A stretch of 64,000 bases of DNA from JAKLQR01 sp963753165 (GCA_963753165.1 CAVWBP010000009.1:124001-188000), one strand, 5' to 3'. Positions 26,201 through 34,380 are shown, counted from the stretch's first letter. Translations and numbers: made by a program. Notes: generated by a model from the sequence alone, not told the origin.

Positions 26201-26636
26201 CTTTTTCAAGAACGAGCTGCATGAGGTCATTGAGCATTTCGCGTTTGCCCAGTTCTGACATGACCCCGAGAACCGTTTTCTGGTTCTCTATCGTCTTGGC
26301 AGCTTCAATCCTCGCCCGTTTCTGTTTTTCGATAATCTCCCATAGGAACCGGGCACCCACGCCTTCAATGACTTCTATTTTATATGCAGAGGCAGAACGT
26401 ATCTCTTCGCTCAGTTTGGGGTTGCCTGCGACATTGATAACCATTTCCGGACCGGAACCGATGAGTGACTGAATATCCTCAAAAACAGGGATGTTCCACT
26501 TTCGTGCAAGAATGACCCCGGGAGAGTCCAGCTTCTTTTCGTAGAGTCCGGTCAGTTCTGTATTTGCATCCCCTCTAAGGAGGGAGATGAGGGCACTGGC
26601 GCCTATGTTGCCGCCTGCGATTGCTAATCTAAGCAT
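23247..26636 (-). CDS. Large hybrid histidine kinase with N-terminal Rossmann-like, GAF, PAS, two receivers and GGDEF
   Basis: Starting at ATG 26636 (overlapping the HD-GYP stop; a longer reading starts at 26660) the protein is about 1129 residues. Numbered on the longer 1137-residue reading, the order is: a Rossmann-like dinucleotide-binding region (RLAIAGGNIGASALISLL, to about 100), GAF (140-285), PAS (290-395), coiled coil, HisKA with His458 (NMSHELRTPLNS), HATPase (565-690), receiver 1 with Asp763, receiver 2 with Asp887, and GGDEF (960-1130). The GGDEF signature reads GGDSF (1042-1046), so the catalytic glutamate position is changed and cyclase activity is doubtful. It shares an operon with the HD-GYP regulator. 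Confidence 0.9.
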   Translation of the reverse strand: MLRLAIAGGNIGASALISLLRGDANTELTGLYEKKLDSPGVILARKWNIPVFEDIQSLIGSGPEMVINVAGNPKLSEEIRSASAYKIEVIEGVGARFLWEIIEKQKRARIEAAKTIENQKTVLGVMSELGKREMLNDLMQLVLEKALEIADAPAGSLVIRENDEMKLIASKGLSRRFTENKTWGIISGGLTDAILRSTDILAIPDTLKVDLTRNNPALISEKIRSLLACPVVLREKVVGILYIDDFKPRQFSARQQASLSLLTTLAGICIDRFSLIKKIGDLNLETLKLIETTTDLVFITDTFGQISLCNNQAVELLGYPVDELTARSIQSLMTDSLWTSIQKELDNNSLLREAQATLQGAGGKTIAAILNALVMNDSEGAPLGLVFMFRSLEEEKGLEKVINEKNRVIEDLRKNLEKKVIARTGELEKINRELEYANQLKGRFISNMSHELRTPLNSILGFSDILLDRTFGDLTENQDRYIRNIYSSGKHLLELINNVLDIAKIEAGKYEMVYETFPVDDIISEVMGVMKPLAENKFIEIFVSMGEEVATVTADKVKMKQILYNLLSNAIKFTPDGGVVRLTVSEDKTPDKCFPGGTPDIACVQISVQDTGIGIGPEDKERIFDEFEQASAVFSKKYGGAGLGLALTKKLVELHGGTILVESNLGEGSTFRFWIPVSTPVAGAVPAEHIEAVSLNFPWMKAEAPLLLVVEDDLSTAELLTLHLTQSGYKVAHAFNGEEAIEKAKKLLPFAITLDILIPKKDGWEVLQELKSDPVTSAIPVIIHSIVDNKDLAFALGATDYLLKPLDKEALFAKLEELTIAKGKKVLPSSLLIIESEDEITNYFKHIFEPQGFLIYTAATGQRGIELSLALRPAVILLDFSMPDMLGFDVINKIKENPSTKEIPIFILTERDLSVEDRLALVGKIERIVQKYAFDTKELINHIKELEILYPRRAGLIDDLTGVFSHRYFQIRLAQEVERATRYKIPLNLLLLDLDYFDQYAKSHGEFYGNMTLKKVAELLTKNIRGSDVVVRYGGDSFAILLPNTVIAAALSMGNRFNAIIKNYPFIYEDSQPKGHVTASIGLTFLDGQPTEEFILCAEKALARAFSKGGDRVEVYSKEQYEREEVEQY

Positions 26637-27633
26637 CTGCCCTGTAACCCTTTGCGGCAAGCGGGGTCATCATGTCGAAGAAATAGCCGATCAGTTCAGA
26701 ATCCCACTGACCGTAATACCTTTCCTCCTTCATCGTTTCTATGGCGGTTTGCACGGACCTGCGGTCGCGGTAAGGACGCACCGACACCATAGCATCAAAA
26801 GAGTCGACGATTGCGAGAATCCGTGCCATAATAGGAATATCGTCCCCAAAGAGCCTGTCAGGGAACCCGCTCCCGTCCCATCGTTCGTGATGATGCCGTA
26901 TTGCAGGCAGGATTTTCTTCATAGAAACGAGGGGCCTGCACAATTCTTCCCCGAGTATTGTATGGGTTTTGATCATTTCCACTTCCTCTTTTGAGAGGGG
27001 ACCCGGCTTCCTGAGCAGTGTCTCGCTCAGACATATTTTGCCGATATCGTGGAGAATACCGGCTTTTTTCATCATTTCCTTGTCCTTATCATGAAGGCCG
27101 AGGAAGTCGACAAAATCCAGCGCCAGTTTACTGACGCGGGTTGAATGTCCTTTCGTGTAAGGGTCGCGCGCTTCCATGGCTACTGCAAGGGTGAGAATGA
27201 TATTTTCCGAGTGGTCGAGTTCTTCCTGGAGAGATTTCAATTTCAGGAGAGATTTGGCCTTCAATATCAGTTCCGAATTGTCGAAGGGCTTGCTGATAAA
27301 ATCATCAGCGCCCGATTCGATCCCCTTGAGCTTGCTGGAACGGTCATTCAGCGCAGTGAGAAGGATTACCGGGAAGAAGAAATTTCCCGATTGTTTTTTA
27401 AGCCTTCTGCATAACTCGAAGCCGTCCATCCCGGGCATCATAACATCGAGGACAGCCAGATCAACACGATTTTCTGCAATAAATTCAAGTGCAGCATGTG
27501 CGCCGAGGGCTGTATACACCTGCAACCCTTCTCTCATAAACACAGCTTCCAGAAGTTCGAGGTTGGCCCGTACATCATCAACGACAAGAATCGTCGGCGT
27601 CTCTTGTTCGACAAGACTTGCAAAGAGAGTCAT
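26629..27633 (-). CDS. Response regulator with HD-GYP phosphodiesterase domain
   Basis: The 334-residue protein has a receiver domain (TILVVDDVRANLELLEAV; Asp in DLAVLDVMMPGMDG; Lys in FISKPF) and an HD-GYP domain with HSTRVSKLALDF, HDIGKICLS and HHHERWDGSGFPDRL, where Phe replaces the Tyr of GYP. HD-GYP proteins hydrolyse cyclic di-GMP. Its stop overlaps the start of the hybrid kinase with a degenerate GGDEF, so the pair probably forms one c-di-GMP signalling unit. Confidence 0.93.
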   Translation of the reverse strand: MTLFASLVEQETPTILVVDDVRANLELLEAVFMREGLQVYTALGAHAALEFIAENRVDLAVLDVMMPGMDGFELCRRLKKQSGNFFFPVILLTALNDRSSKLKGIESGADDFISKPFDNSELILKAKSLLKLKSLQEELDHSENIILTLAVAMEARDPYTKGHSTRVSKLALDFVDFLGLHDKDKEMMKKAGILHDIGKICLSETLLRKPGPLSKEEVEMIKTHTILGEELCRPLVSMKKILPAIRHHHERWDGSGFPDRLFGDDIPIMARILAIVDSFDAMVSVRPYRDRRSVQTAIETMKEERYYGQWDSELIGYFFDMMTPLAAKGYRADA

Positions 27634-27717
27634 ATAAAAAATTTAACCATCAGAAGGATAATTTGTCAAGAAAATTATTATAAAATGGAGTGTTACAAAA
27701 AAAACTTAACCTTGTTC

Positions 27718-27936
27718 TTAAATAATTATTCTTATTCCGGTATAATAGCAGCAGCATTCATGGTCAAGATTATTAAGAAAAGACCGTTCTGTCCCGTCTT
27801 CGAAAAGAACTCTGACGAGACAGATTCCACCCGGCAGTGTTGAGTGCTTTTCTTCTACCACCTCGCCATCGCCCCATGAATGATAGTTGATGTGTCTGAC
27901 GATATCGCCTAATTTTAAGTAAAGCCGTGGTTTCAT
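27718..27936 (-). CDS. DUF3553-like small protein
   Basis: From the ATG at 27936 the 72-residue protein reads MKPRLYLKLGDIVRHINYHS then WGDGEVVEE, with a KLGDxVxHxxxGxGxV pattern resembling the tudor-like DUF3553 domain found at the C-terminus of PcrA/UvrD helicases and in stand-alone proteins. It ends CCCYYTGIRIII. The annotation rests on this pattern alone; a longer reading starts at 27966. It is a lone minus-strand gene between the HD-GYP and TonB genes. Confidence 0.6.
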   Translation of the reverse strand: MKPRLYLKLGDIVRHINYHSWGDGEVVEEKHSTLPGGICLVRVLFEDGTERSFLNNLDHECCCYYTGIRIII

Positions 27937-28057
27937 ATCTACCTGTAAGAAGCATGCGGGGAACATTTGCTCACAGACGAAAAAAACACTCTATTTCAAT
28001 CAGTTTCGTCAGACCCGCGGTATACTTCTTCGCTGCAGTGTATGAATGCATTATACC

Positions 28058-28876
28058 TTATCGGACGTAGAATCCGTAAAGGGTATATACGAAGTGTCCC
28101 TGTATGGTATATGCTTCCATTCCCCAGTTGTCGGGAATGGGCCAGTAGGGTTCTCCCTCTTTCAGTGCTTTCATCGCGGCATCGTCAAGGCTTTTGTGTC
28201 CTGAAGTTCTGACCAGTTCGACCGCACCGAGCCGCCCGTTTTTCTTTATGGTGAACCGTATCACCAGGTCCCCGTATATTCCTTGAGCCGCTGCATCAGG
28301 AGGGTAAACCCAGATGCTCTCGATCTTTTCCCTCAGTCTTTTGTTATAGATAAGGAATTTATACTCACTGGTATCGAGTGTGAAAGTTTTGTCTGTTTTT
28401 TCAGTTTCTTCTTTGTCTTTCTTTGCGAGGTCGTTAATGACCCCCTTGTCAAATAATTTTTCTCTGAGAGAATGACCTGGCAGGGTTTCCGGTCTCTGAA
28501 CACCTCTCCTGCCTGGCTGGGCTGCTCTTTGCTCTCCGGGAGGAGGGATCAACGGTTGCGGAGGCGGTAATAGGGTCTGCTTCTCTGCTTTGTCCGGGCT
28601 CTCTCCGGCGCCTTTGTCAGGTATTGAGGGTGGAGCGACGGACGAAGGTCTTTGCGGTAAGGGTTTGGCTCTGGGAGCTGAGGGAGCAGAAGGAGCGGAA
28701 GGAACAGAGGGAACCGAAGGAGTTGACCGGGGCAGGAATTCATCAGGTGAGACGAGCCGCGCAAAGAATTCATCCCCCGGCTTTGTTTCTTTTAAGGTGT
28801 GCAGAAAGAAAACGGCAAGGAGAAAAACAAAGATATGAATTGCAAACGAATAGACGAGAAATCTTCTCAGAGTCAA
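28058..28876 (-). CDS. Second TonB-family protein
   Basis: The 272-residue protein has one N-terminal membrane segment (FLVYSFAIHIFVFLLAVFFL), a long Pro/Ser/Ala-rich linker (VPSVPSAPSAPSAPRAKP), and a C-terminal TonB domain (RLREKIESIWVYPPDAAAQGI, RLGAVELVRTSGHKSLDDAAMKALKEGEPYWPIP). Its start overlaps the stop of the flavoprotein gene upstream (ATGA). No ExbBD or receptor is beside it, so it may be a TonB/TolA-like envelope protein rather than an uptake component. Confidence 0.85.
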   Translation of the reverse strand: MTLRRFLVYSFAIHIFVFLLAVFFLHTLKETKPGDEFFARLVSPDEFLPRSTPSVPSVPSAPSAPSAPRAKPLPQRPSSVAPPSIPDKGAGESPDKAEKQTLLPPPQPLIPPPGEQRAAQPGRRGVQRPETLPGHSLREKLFDKGVINDLAKKDKEETEKTDKTFTLDTSEYKFLIYNKRLREKIESIWVYPPDAAAQGIYGDLVIRFTIKKNGRLGAVELVRTSGHKSLDDAAMKALKEGEPYWPIPDNWGMEAYTIQGHFVYTLYGFYVR

Positions 28877-29964
28877 TGCAAAAACTTCCTGAATAACCCT
28901 GAATAGCTGAGGAAGGATTCTTTATGGCTGTCTTTCATGAGCCAGAGGCTCCGGGAGGCCAGCTGAATTTCCGGCCTTTTATGCAGGGCAACAAGCCTTT
29001 CGGCAGTGGTGTCATCCTTCAGGAAATAAGACCGCAGCTTGTCCATCAGGACGAACCGCTTCTGAAACCTGTGCTTCCACATTTTCTTATAATTGTTCAT
29101 CTCTCCCTGAAGAATTGCCTGTGCTGCAAGTGCTCCTGACGTCATCGCGTAATATATCCCTTCGTACGTGAGCGGCAGGACTTGTCCGGCAGAATCCCCT
29201 GCAAAAAGAACTCTGCCGCTCTGATAGAGCCCGCCATCCCAAAGGGGAATCCTGTATATTTTCCTCAAACCTTCTGCTTTGATCCCTTTTCTTATCTTAA
29301 ACTTTTCGAACAGGTTTTGTAATTCTCCGGGTGAGAGATGTCCTGTGCCCAGAGAAATTCCTTCATGCGCCGGAAATACCCAGGAATAAGAACCGGGAGC
29401 ATGGGAAGAGCCGAACCAGAATTCACAGGTCTCATTCTGAACACCCCGGATATATTCGGACAACGCAAAGAGTGCCGCAGGCGGACGGATTCCAAGCGCT
29501 TTCCTCACTGGGGAGTTTACCCCGTCTGACGCAATGACATACTCTGCCGTTATCTCGGTTTTTTCATCACCGATCCGGGCTTCTATCCGATAAAGGGTAT
29601 TGCCGGCAATCGCTCTGAACTCACCCTCAATAACCCGGCTTCCCGCGGCCCCGGCTTGTTCCCGCAATACGGCGTCAAACTCTTCTCTCTGCACAATTGC
29701 AAGGCCGCTCTCTCCAAGTCCGATCGTGATATTCTCCCCTGCCGGTGAGATGAGCTTGATGCTCCGGACTTCTTTTTTGATTGTTGTTCTGGGGATGGAA
29801 AATTCATGGAAGGCGCTCAGAATTAGCCCGCCGCCGCATGGTTTGGCGAAGGACAAATTCCGTTCGAGCAGAATAACCTCTATTCCATGTGCGGCAAGCA
29901 CCTTCGCAGCGGTTGCACCGGCAGGTCCCCCGCCGACGACAAGGACTTTAGCCTGCAGCCGCAT
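28873..29964 (-). CDS. Geranylgeranyl reductase family FAD-dependent oxidoreductase
   Basis: The 363-residue protein begins MRLQAKVLVVGGGPAGATAAKVL with the FAD-binding GxGxxG-like motif, continues with VILLERNLSFAKPCGGGL and a second FAD motif VLFAGDSAGQVLPLTYEGIYYAM. Such proteins saturate isoprenoid chains, for example in quinone or membrane lipid metabolism, but the substrate is uncertain. It is the first gene of a two-gene unit with the TonB-like gene. Confidence 0.88.
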   Translation of the reverse strand: MRLQAKVLVVGGGPAGATAAKVLAAHGIEVILLERNLSFAKPCGGGLILSAFHEFSIPRTTIKKEVRSIKLISPAGENITIGLGESGLAIVQREEFDAVLREQAGAAGSRVIEGEFRAIAGNTLYRIEARIGDEKTEITAEYVIASDGVNSPVRKALGIRPPAALFALSEYIRGVQNETCEFWFGSSHAPGSYSWVFPAHEGISLGTGHLSPGELQNLFEKFKIRKGIKAEGLRKIYRIPLWDGGLYQSGRVLFAGDSAGQVLPLTYEGIYYAMTSGALAAQAILQGEMNNYKKMWKHRFQKRFVLMDKLRSYFLKDDTTAERLVALHKRPEIQLASRSLWLMKDSHKESFLSYSGLFRKFLH

Positions 29965-30055
29965 GGACGAAAGGCGCGTGAAATTTGCCAGCTATTCGAG
30001 AGGGGTCTTTCAGTATGGCTCCCTCCACTTTATGCATAGATATCCCTGCGGAAAA

Positions 30056-30095
30056 GGGGACGGATTGGCCGGACACAACCGGCCAATCCGTCCCC
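30056..30095 (+). repeat. Perfect 17-bp inverted repeat between convergent ends of minus-strand genes
   Basis: GGGGACGGATTGGCCGG is followed by six bases (ACACAA) and then its exact reverse complement, ending at 30095. It sits in the 145-base gap between the JAMM protease gene and the flavoprotein gene. No T-run follows on the minus strand, so it is not a standard intrinsic terminator. It may terminate transcription, stabilise the JAMM message or be part of a REP family. Confidence 0.6.
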
Positions 30096-30109
30096 TTACA
30101 CCTTTGCTT

Positions 30110-30616
30110 TCAAAAACCCGGTGGAAACGGGCAGTGTATTTTAGCCTTTCTCACCGACGTACTGTTGTTCAGGTAATGGGCAGATATTTTAAAGAAAAAG
30201 TCACTCACCGAACCCGATATTGTACCGTCTCTGTTTTCTGCCCAGGACATGGTCTTTTCGTTGTTATTAATAGCAATGATTACATAAATATTATTCGCAA
30301 CCATGCTTTGAATATCTTCCTCACTCGGGATTGAAAGCCCCTTTGCTGAACCAAACTGTGTGTGAGAATGAAAGTCGCCTATTTTCTGAAGCTTGTCAAA
30401 TTTCGCAAGTATCGGCTCAATCTTCCTGTGGTTTTTCCGGTTGTACGTTACCGTCCGGTGTTTCCTGTTCGCAGTCTGAATGCTGAATGCGTGCTCGACA
30501 ATGAAACGGTCTTCGAGCCTGTACCCGAGAAGAAAGCCGAAACATTCCCTCTTGTATACCTCTGCCGAGCTGAGGAGAAGATCGATAAAAGCATTCTCAG
30601 AGAGGTATAAGCGCAT
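30110..30616 (-). CDS. JAMM/MPN-domain metalloprotease-like protein
   Basis: From the ATG at 30616 the protein is about 168 residues. It carries the JAMM zinc motif: Glu in ECFGFLLGYR, His-Ser-His in KIGDFHSHTQFG, and SIPSEEDI (S-x-x-D). JAMM enzymes remove ubiquitin-like tags or act in sulfur-carrier processing. I chose this start because the longer reading overlaps the uspA end, while AGGA lies 11 bases upstream of this one. The C-terminus is unusual and ends CPFPPGF. A ubiquitin-like partner is not visible. Confidence 0.8.
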   Translation of the reverse strand: MRLYLSENAFIDLLLSSAEVYKRECFGFLLGYRLEDRFIVEHAFSIQTANRKHRTVTYNRKNHRKIEPILAKFDKLQKIGDFHSHTQFGSAKGLSIPSEEDIQSMVANNIYVIIAINNNEKTMSWAENRDGTISGSVSDFFFKISAHYLNNSTSVRKAKIHCPFPPGF

Positions 30617-30627
30617 GCTGCAAGGTC

Positions 30628-31077
30628 CTAATACTGAGGGAGCCTTACCGTCAATACCGGACATGGGGCATAACGGACAACCTGCGCCGCCGTGCTCCCA
30701 AAGAGTATCCTGTCCAGACCTTTTTTCCCGTGAGTGCCCATGATAATCATGTCAACTTTTTTCTCTGCCGCCAGTTTCATGATTTCCTCATGGGGAACTC
30801 CGGTGACTACAGAGCGTTCGATATCCTTGAACTCGCTCAGTTCCTGAACCCCAAACCGCTCCAGTTCCTTTTTTGCCCCCTCCTGGATATCTTTATACAT
30901 CTGGTCGACTGAAACGTGGGGAACATACCAGCCTGAAGCCTTTGCAACGTCGTAAATAATATGGACAACATACAGCTTTGATCCAAACCGCTTTGCCATT
31001 TCAACAGCGTACTTCAGCGCCTGAGCTGACCCCTCAGAAAAGTCTGTCGGGAAAAGAATACTTTTAATTTCCATCAT
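30628..31077 (-). CDS. Universal stress protein (UspA family)
   Basis: The start at 31077 is preceded by GGGAGG and overlaps the end of the GalT-like gene. About 149 residues. Features are MMEIKSILFPTDFSEGSAQAL, the middle VVTGVPHEEIMKLAAE and the nucleotide-binding MIIMGTHGKKGLDRILFGSTAAQVV, matching the ATP-binding GxxGx(9)GS motif. UspA proteins help in stress survival. It is coupled to the GalT-like gene and followed by the JAMM gene. Confidence 0.92.
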   Translation of the reverse strand: MMEIKSILFPTDFSEGSAQALKYAVEMAKRFGSKLYVVHIIYDVAKASGWYVPHVSVDQMYKDIQEGAKKELERFGVQELSEFKDIERSVVTGVPHEEIMKLAAEKKVDMIIMGTHGKKGLDRILFGSTAAQVVRYAPCPVLTVRLPQY

Positions 31078-32075
31078 CCAACCTCCCTTAGATATTTTGC
31101 TGCGTTTTCCGGTGATGTGGGCAGGATAAAGAATCCTGAACCCCATTCAAACCCGCTTGTTCTTGTGAGCCGCGGCATTATTTCTATATGCCAGTGAAAA
31201 TCCTCACCGAGTGTATGCCAGTGGTTTTTCCTCGGCACCATGTTCGGAGCAGTATGAATAAAGTAATTAAACGGAGGATTATCCAGTGTTTTCCGCAATT
31301 TTTTCAGTATCATCATAAATATAAATCCAAGGTCCTCAATCTCTTCTCCGAGTATTTCCTGGAAGGCGCATGAATGCCTTTTGGGGATTATCCAGCATTC
31401 GAACGGGAATTTCGCTGCATAGGGACAAAAGGCTGCAAAAAATTTCGATTCAAAGATTACCCGTTCACCAAGCCTGAGCTCTTCATTGATAATATCACAA
31501 AAGATACACCGTTCCTTATATGCAAAATATTGTTTTGCATTATCAAGTTCATCCTTTACAAGTTTCGGGATGACCGGAGTAGCCATCAGCAGTGAGTGCG
31601 GATGCGAGAAAGTTTCCCCGGCTTCCTTGCCTGAATTTTTATATATTAAAATATAGCGCAGTCGCGAATCCTTTTCAAGATCAGAAATTCGGTTCCTGTA
31701 CAGGGTAATGATGCGAATCATCTGTGCAAGACCCATGTCCTCGGGTCTCACCGAATGATCAGGTGATTCTACAAGGATTTCATTTGCGCCGACACTGTTC
31801 ATTTTATCATAGATCCCCAGCCCCCGCCTTCCTAACTCTCCCTCTACCTGAAAAACCGGATTAAAACTCGGGAGGGCGCGTACCCACCACTCCTTTGATC
31901 CCGGTTTTTTGATTGAGGTAATTTCATGAGGAGTTTCCTCTTCCCTTCCGGGGCAGAGGATGCAGGATGTCTCAACAGTCTGGGCATATGAGCCGGGATA
32001 TTCAGACGGACCCATTGAATCCGCGAGGACGGCAATCCATTGACCAAGAAGAATATCTTTTCGCAGTTCATGCAT
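31074..32075 (-). CDS. galT: Galactose-1-phosphate uridylyltransferase-like nucleotidyltransferase
   Basis: The 333-residue protein shows the GalT pattern: MHELRKDILLGQWIAVL, CPGREEETPHEI, the SHPHSLLMATPVIP segment (HPHS near the active site) and a C-terminal FHWHIEIMPRLTRTSGFEWG. In GalT the second half carries the nucleophilic histidine. The activity may be on other sugar-1-phosphates. The start overlaps the end of coaX (ATGCATGA) and its own end overlaps uspA, so it is part of a tight operon. Confidence 0.85.
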   Translation of the reverse strand: MHELRKDILLGQWIAVLADSMGPSEYPGSYAQTVETSCILCPGREEETPHEITSIKKPGSKEWWVRALPSFNPVFQVEGELGRRGLGIYDKMNSVGANEILVESPDHSVRPEDMGLAQMIRIITLYRNRISDLEKDSRLRYILIYKNSGKEAGETFSHPHSLLMATPVIPKLVKDELDNAKQYFAYKERCIFCDIINEELRLGERVIFESKFFAAFCPYAAKFPFECWIIPKRHSCAFQEILGEEIEDLGFIFMMILKKLRKTLDNPPFNYFIHTAPNMVPRKNHWHTLGEDFHWHIEIMPRLTRTSGFEWGSGFFILPTSPENAAKYLREVG

Positions 32076-32830
32076 GCGTGTTCCTCGTGTAGAGTATCTT
32101 TAACCCGTCGAGGGTAAGATTAGGATGCAGAGAGTGTTTTTTCTTTAAAAACGATGAAATAAGGTCTCCCGTATCCGCCTGTTACAATGACCCTGAAAGG
32201 TAATCCGGTCTCCTGTTCGATTTCATTTACGATTCTTTCTACTCCACCGGCTGTTCCGAACAAAAGGCCCGATTGAATGCAGTGCGTGGTATTCGTTCCC
32301 AGTGCAGACCGCAGAGGGGTAAGCGGAACCTCTGGCAGCTGAGCGGTTTGCCGGGCCAGCGACTCGTTCATCAACCTGATACCGGGGATGATAGCACCTC
32401 CAATAAAATGGGAATCCTTAATAATACTGATTGCAGTGGCTGTGCCAAAATCTGCAACAGCAACAGGCCCGCTGTACAGCTCATGTGCTGCAACGGCATT
32501 GGCAATCCTGTCGGAACCGAGCCCTTCCGGTTCCGGTATGTCGAAGGTAAGGCCTGTATCTATTGTGCAGTTTACGATCAAAGGGTCAGCGGGTATCAGC
32601 TGTTTCAGGGTTTCCCTGAGGACCATGGTATGGCCCGGTACGACAGAGGATAGTATAACGCCTGCAGAGGTTTTTTCTATATCATTTTCTGACAGAAACG
32701 TATCAAAAAGAGACGTGTATTCTTCAACCGTGCGTAAGGGCAAGGTGTCGAGCCTCTGGACGGAGAGTCCTGAATCGGTAAAAAACCCTATATTTATCGA
32801 TGAGTTGCCAATATCTATCGCGATGAGCAT
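32068..32830 (-). CDS. coaX: Type III pantothenate kinase, frameshifted near its end
   Basis: CoaX phosphorylates pantothenate in coenzyme A biosynthesis. The protein has the type III motifs MLIAIDIGNSSINIGFF, SVVPGH, GSDRIANAVAAHELY, AVADFGTATAISII and GGAIIPGIRLMNESL. In the uninterrupted frame it ends at a stop near 32120 after VTGGYGRPYFIVF. In the next frame, after one base less in the GGG at about 32165, the sequence continues GDLISSFLKKKHSLHPNLTL and then LDGLKILY, the canonical CoaX C-terminus. This gives 253 residues and a stop at 32068-32070 that overlaps the galT start. The stop and coupling argue that the frameshift is a sequence error. Confidence 0.88.
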
Positions 32831-33607
32831 CTATCGTAAAACCGTTAAATCGCCTGAATGGATCTTTTCCACTTCTCCCGATTCCAGCCTGAGAATCAGC
32901 CTGCCCTCCCCATCGATGGACTCCGCAAAGCCGAAAAGTCTTCTGTTTCCGATGACTACATTGACCTTTTTCCCAAGAGTTGAAGAAAGTCTTTTCCATT
33001 CTTCAAGAAGCATATGTTTTCCCCCATCCTTAAGGATTGCATACCACCGGCCGATTTCATTCAGGGTTTCCGGGATTATCTCTTCCCTTGAAACGGTTGA
33101 ACCTTTCTCAATTATGACTGATGTCGCTGTTTCTCTGATATCCTCGGGCAACTGATCACGCCCGCTGTTTACATTGATTCCTATTCCAACGACCGCATGG
33201 GTTATTCTCTTATCCTTAAGTTTCAATTCTGTAAGAATTCCGCCGATTTTTTTGTCGGAAACAATAAGGTCATTCGGCCATTTAATAGTTACCTTGAGGC
33301 CTGCGGTCTTTCTGATCGCTGTTGCGCAGGCGACCGCGCTCATTATGGTTATCAGCGTCACCTCTAAAGGCTCAATCTGGGGTTTGAGGAGGATGCTCAT
33401 GTAAATATTTTTTTCAGGGGGTGACCACCAGGTTCTGCCGAGCCTCCCTTTTCCGCTTTTCTGGCTGTCGGCAATAATCACCAAACCTTCGGCAGACGTG
33501 TCAGCAAGGCCTAAGGCAAGGGTGTTGGTTGAGCCGGTATTCCGGTAAAACAGTATTTCTTTCCCTATCTCCCCACGGACCTTCTCTTTAATCGCTTCAC
33601 AGTTCAA
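32831..33607 (-). CDS. birA: Biotin--protein ligase without the HTH domain
   Basis: BirA-type ligase that attaches biotin to carrier proteins. The 258-residue protein carries the catalytic motifs SGKGRLGRTWWSP, IKWPNDLIV and VGIGINVNS. There is no N-terminal winged helix, so it should not act as a repressor. The start is TTG at 33607, overlapping the stop of the metal-dependent hydrolase gene (TTGA). It is followed directly by coaX, so the two vitamin-related genes form an operon. Confidence 0.93.
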   Translation of the reverse strand: MNCEAIKEKVRGEIGKEILFYRNTGSTNTLALGLADTSAEGLVIIADSQKSGKGRLGRTWWSPPEKNIYMSILLKPQIEPLEVTLITIMSAVACATAIRKTAGLKVTIKWPNDLIVSDKKIGGILTELKLKDKRITHAVVGIGINVNSGRDQLPEDIRETATSVIIEKGSTVSREEIIPETLNEIGRWYAILKDGGKHMLLEEWKRLSSTLGKKVNVVIGNRRLFGFAESIDGEGRLILRLESGEVEKIHSGDLTVLR

Positions 33608-34224
33608 CCCTGTTCTTCTTTCAATATCACCACCTCGACCTTGTCTTTCAACCCCTCGGCGAATTTCTTCGCATCCTCGGGAGAGCCCACAATGGAGGCG
33701 TAATGCATGGGAATTGCGATCTTTGGTTTTATGTCGAGGGCCGCCTGGATTGCTTCCTCAGCCGTCATTACATAAGTGCCGGATACAGGAAGAAGCGCGA
33801 TATCTGCGTGAAAGGTTTTCATCTCCGGGATATAATCGGTGTCCCCTGCGAGGTAAACCCGCTGACCCTTCACGGTGAAGATATAGCCGACCCACCCTCT
33901 CTCTTTCGTATGGAACTGCTTATTGGTGTTATAGGAAGGCACAACCTCAATTGCTACCCCTGCAACGGTCAGTGTATCGCCGGGTTTCACGATTTTTACT
34001 CTGCCGGTCAGTTTCTCAGCGCAATCGGCGGGCGCCACAACCTCAGTATCCGGCCCCTGTATCATCTTTACATCATCGGGCGAGCAGTGATCAAAATGTT
34101 CATGGGTGATCAGAATAAGATCAGCAGTATCCTTCTTTTTAATCTTGAAGGGGTCAGTATAAATCACCTTTTCCCCCACTATTTTGAAGGTGTCATGTCC
34201 AAGCCAGTGGATGTTTTTTACCAT
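33604..34224 (-). CDS. Metallo-beta-lactamase-fold hydrolase (UlaG-like)
   Basis: The ATG at 34224 follows GGGGG ten bases upstream; an alternative is 34251. About 206 residues with the MBL metal motif LITHEHFDHCSPDD (HxHxDH), then VYLAGDTDYIPEM and a C-terminal PKIAIPMHYAS. The fold resembles UlaG-type metal-dependent hydrolases, found in many bacteria with unknown substrate. It is the first gene of the birA-coaX-galT-uspA-JAMM chain, with overlaps at most junctions. Confidence 0.9.
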   Translation of the reverse strand: MVKNIHWLGHDTFKIVGEKVIYTDPFKIKKKDTADLILITHEHFDHCSPDDVKMIQGPDTEVVAPADCAEKLTGRVKIVKPGDTLTVAGVAIEVVPSYNTNKQFHTKERGWVGYIFTVKGQRVYLAGDTDYIPEMKTFHADIALLPVSGTYVMTAEEAIQAALDIKPKIAIPMHYASIVGSPEDAKKFAEGLKDKVEVVILKEEQG

Positions 34225-34344
34225 AGTTTCAGCCCCCTTTCCCTCTGCCATGACTGATCGGGGCAGGAGTTAAATAAGAAAGAAAAGCAGCACGAGAAAG
34301 CTCCGCATTTCTGCCCCTTTACAAAGAATTATATCACAAATAAC

Positions 34345-34353
34345 TGGTATAAT
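34345..34353 (+). promoter_or_regulatory. Extended -10 promoter of parA
   Basis: TGGTATAAT, with TG before the perfect TATAAT, in an AT-rich stretch 130 bases upstream of the parA start and divergent from the hydrolase gene. A start of transcription near 34360 would place the hairpins at 34381-34464 in the leader. Confidence 0.55.
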
Positions 34354-34380
34354 AATGAGGCGTTGCCCCTTAGGAATACC

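Noticed and set aside
32120..32830. CoaX with a novel C-terminus (YFIVFKEKTLSAS)
   Set aside because: The alternative frame gives the canonical HPNLTLDGL tail and a stop that overlaps the next start, so the shown end is a frameshift product.
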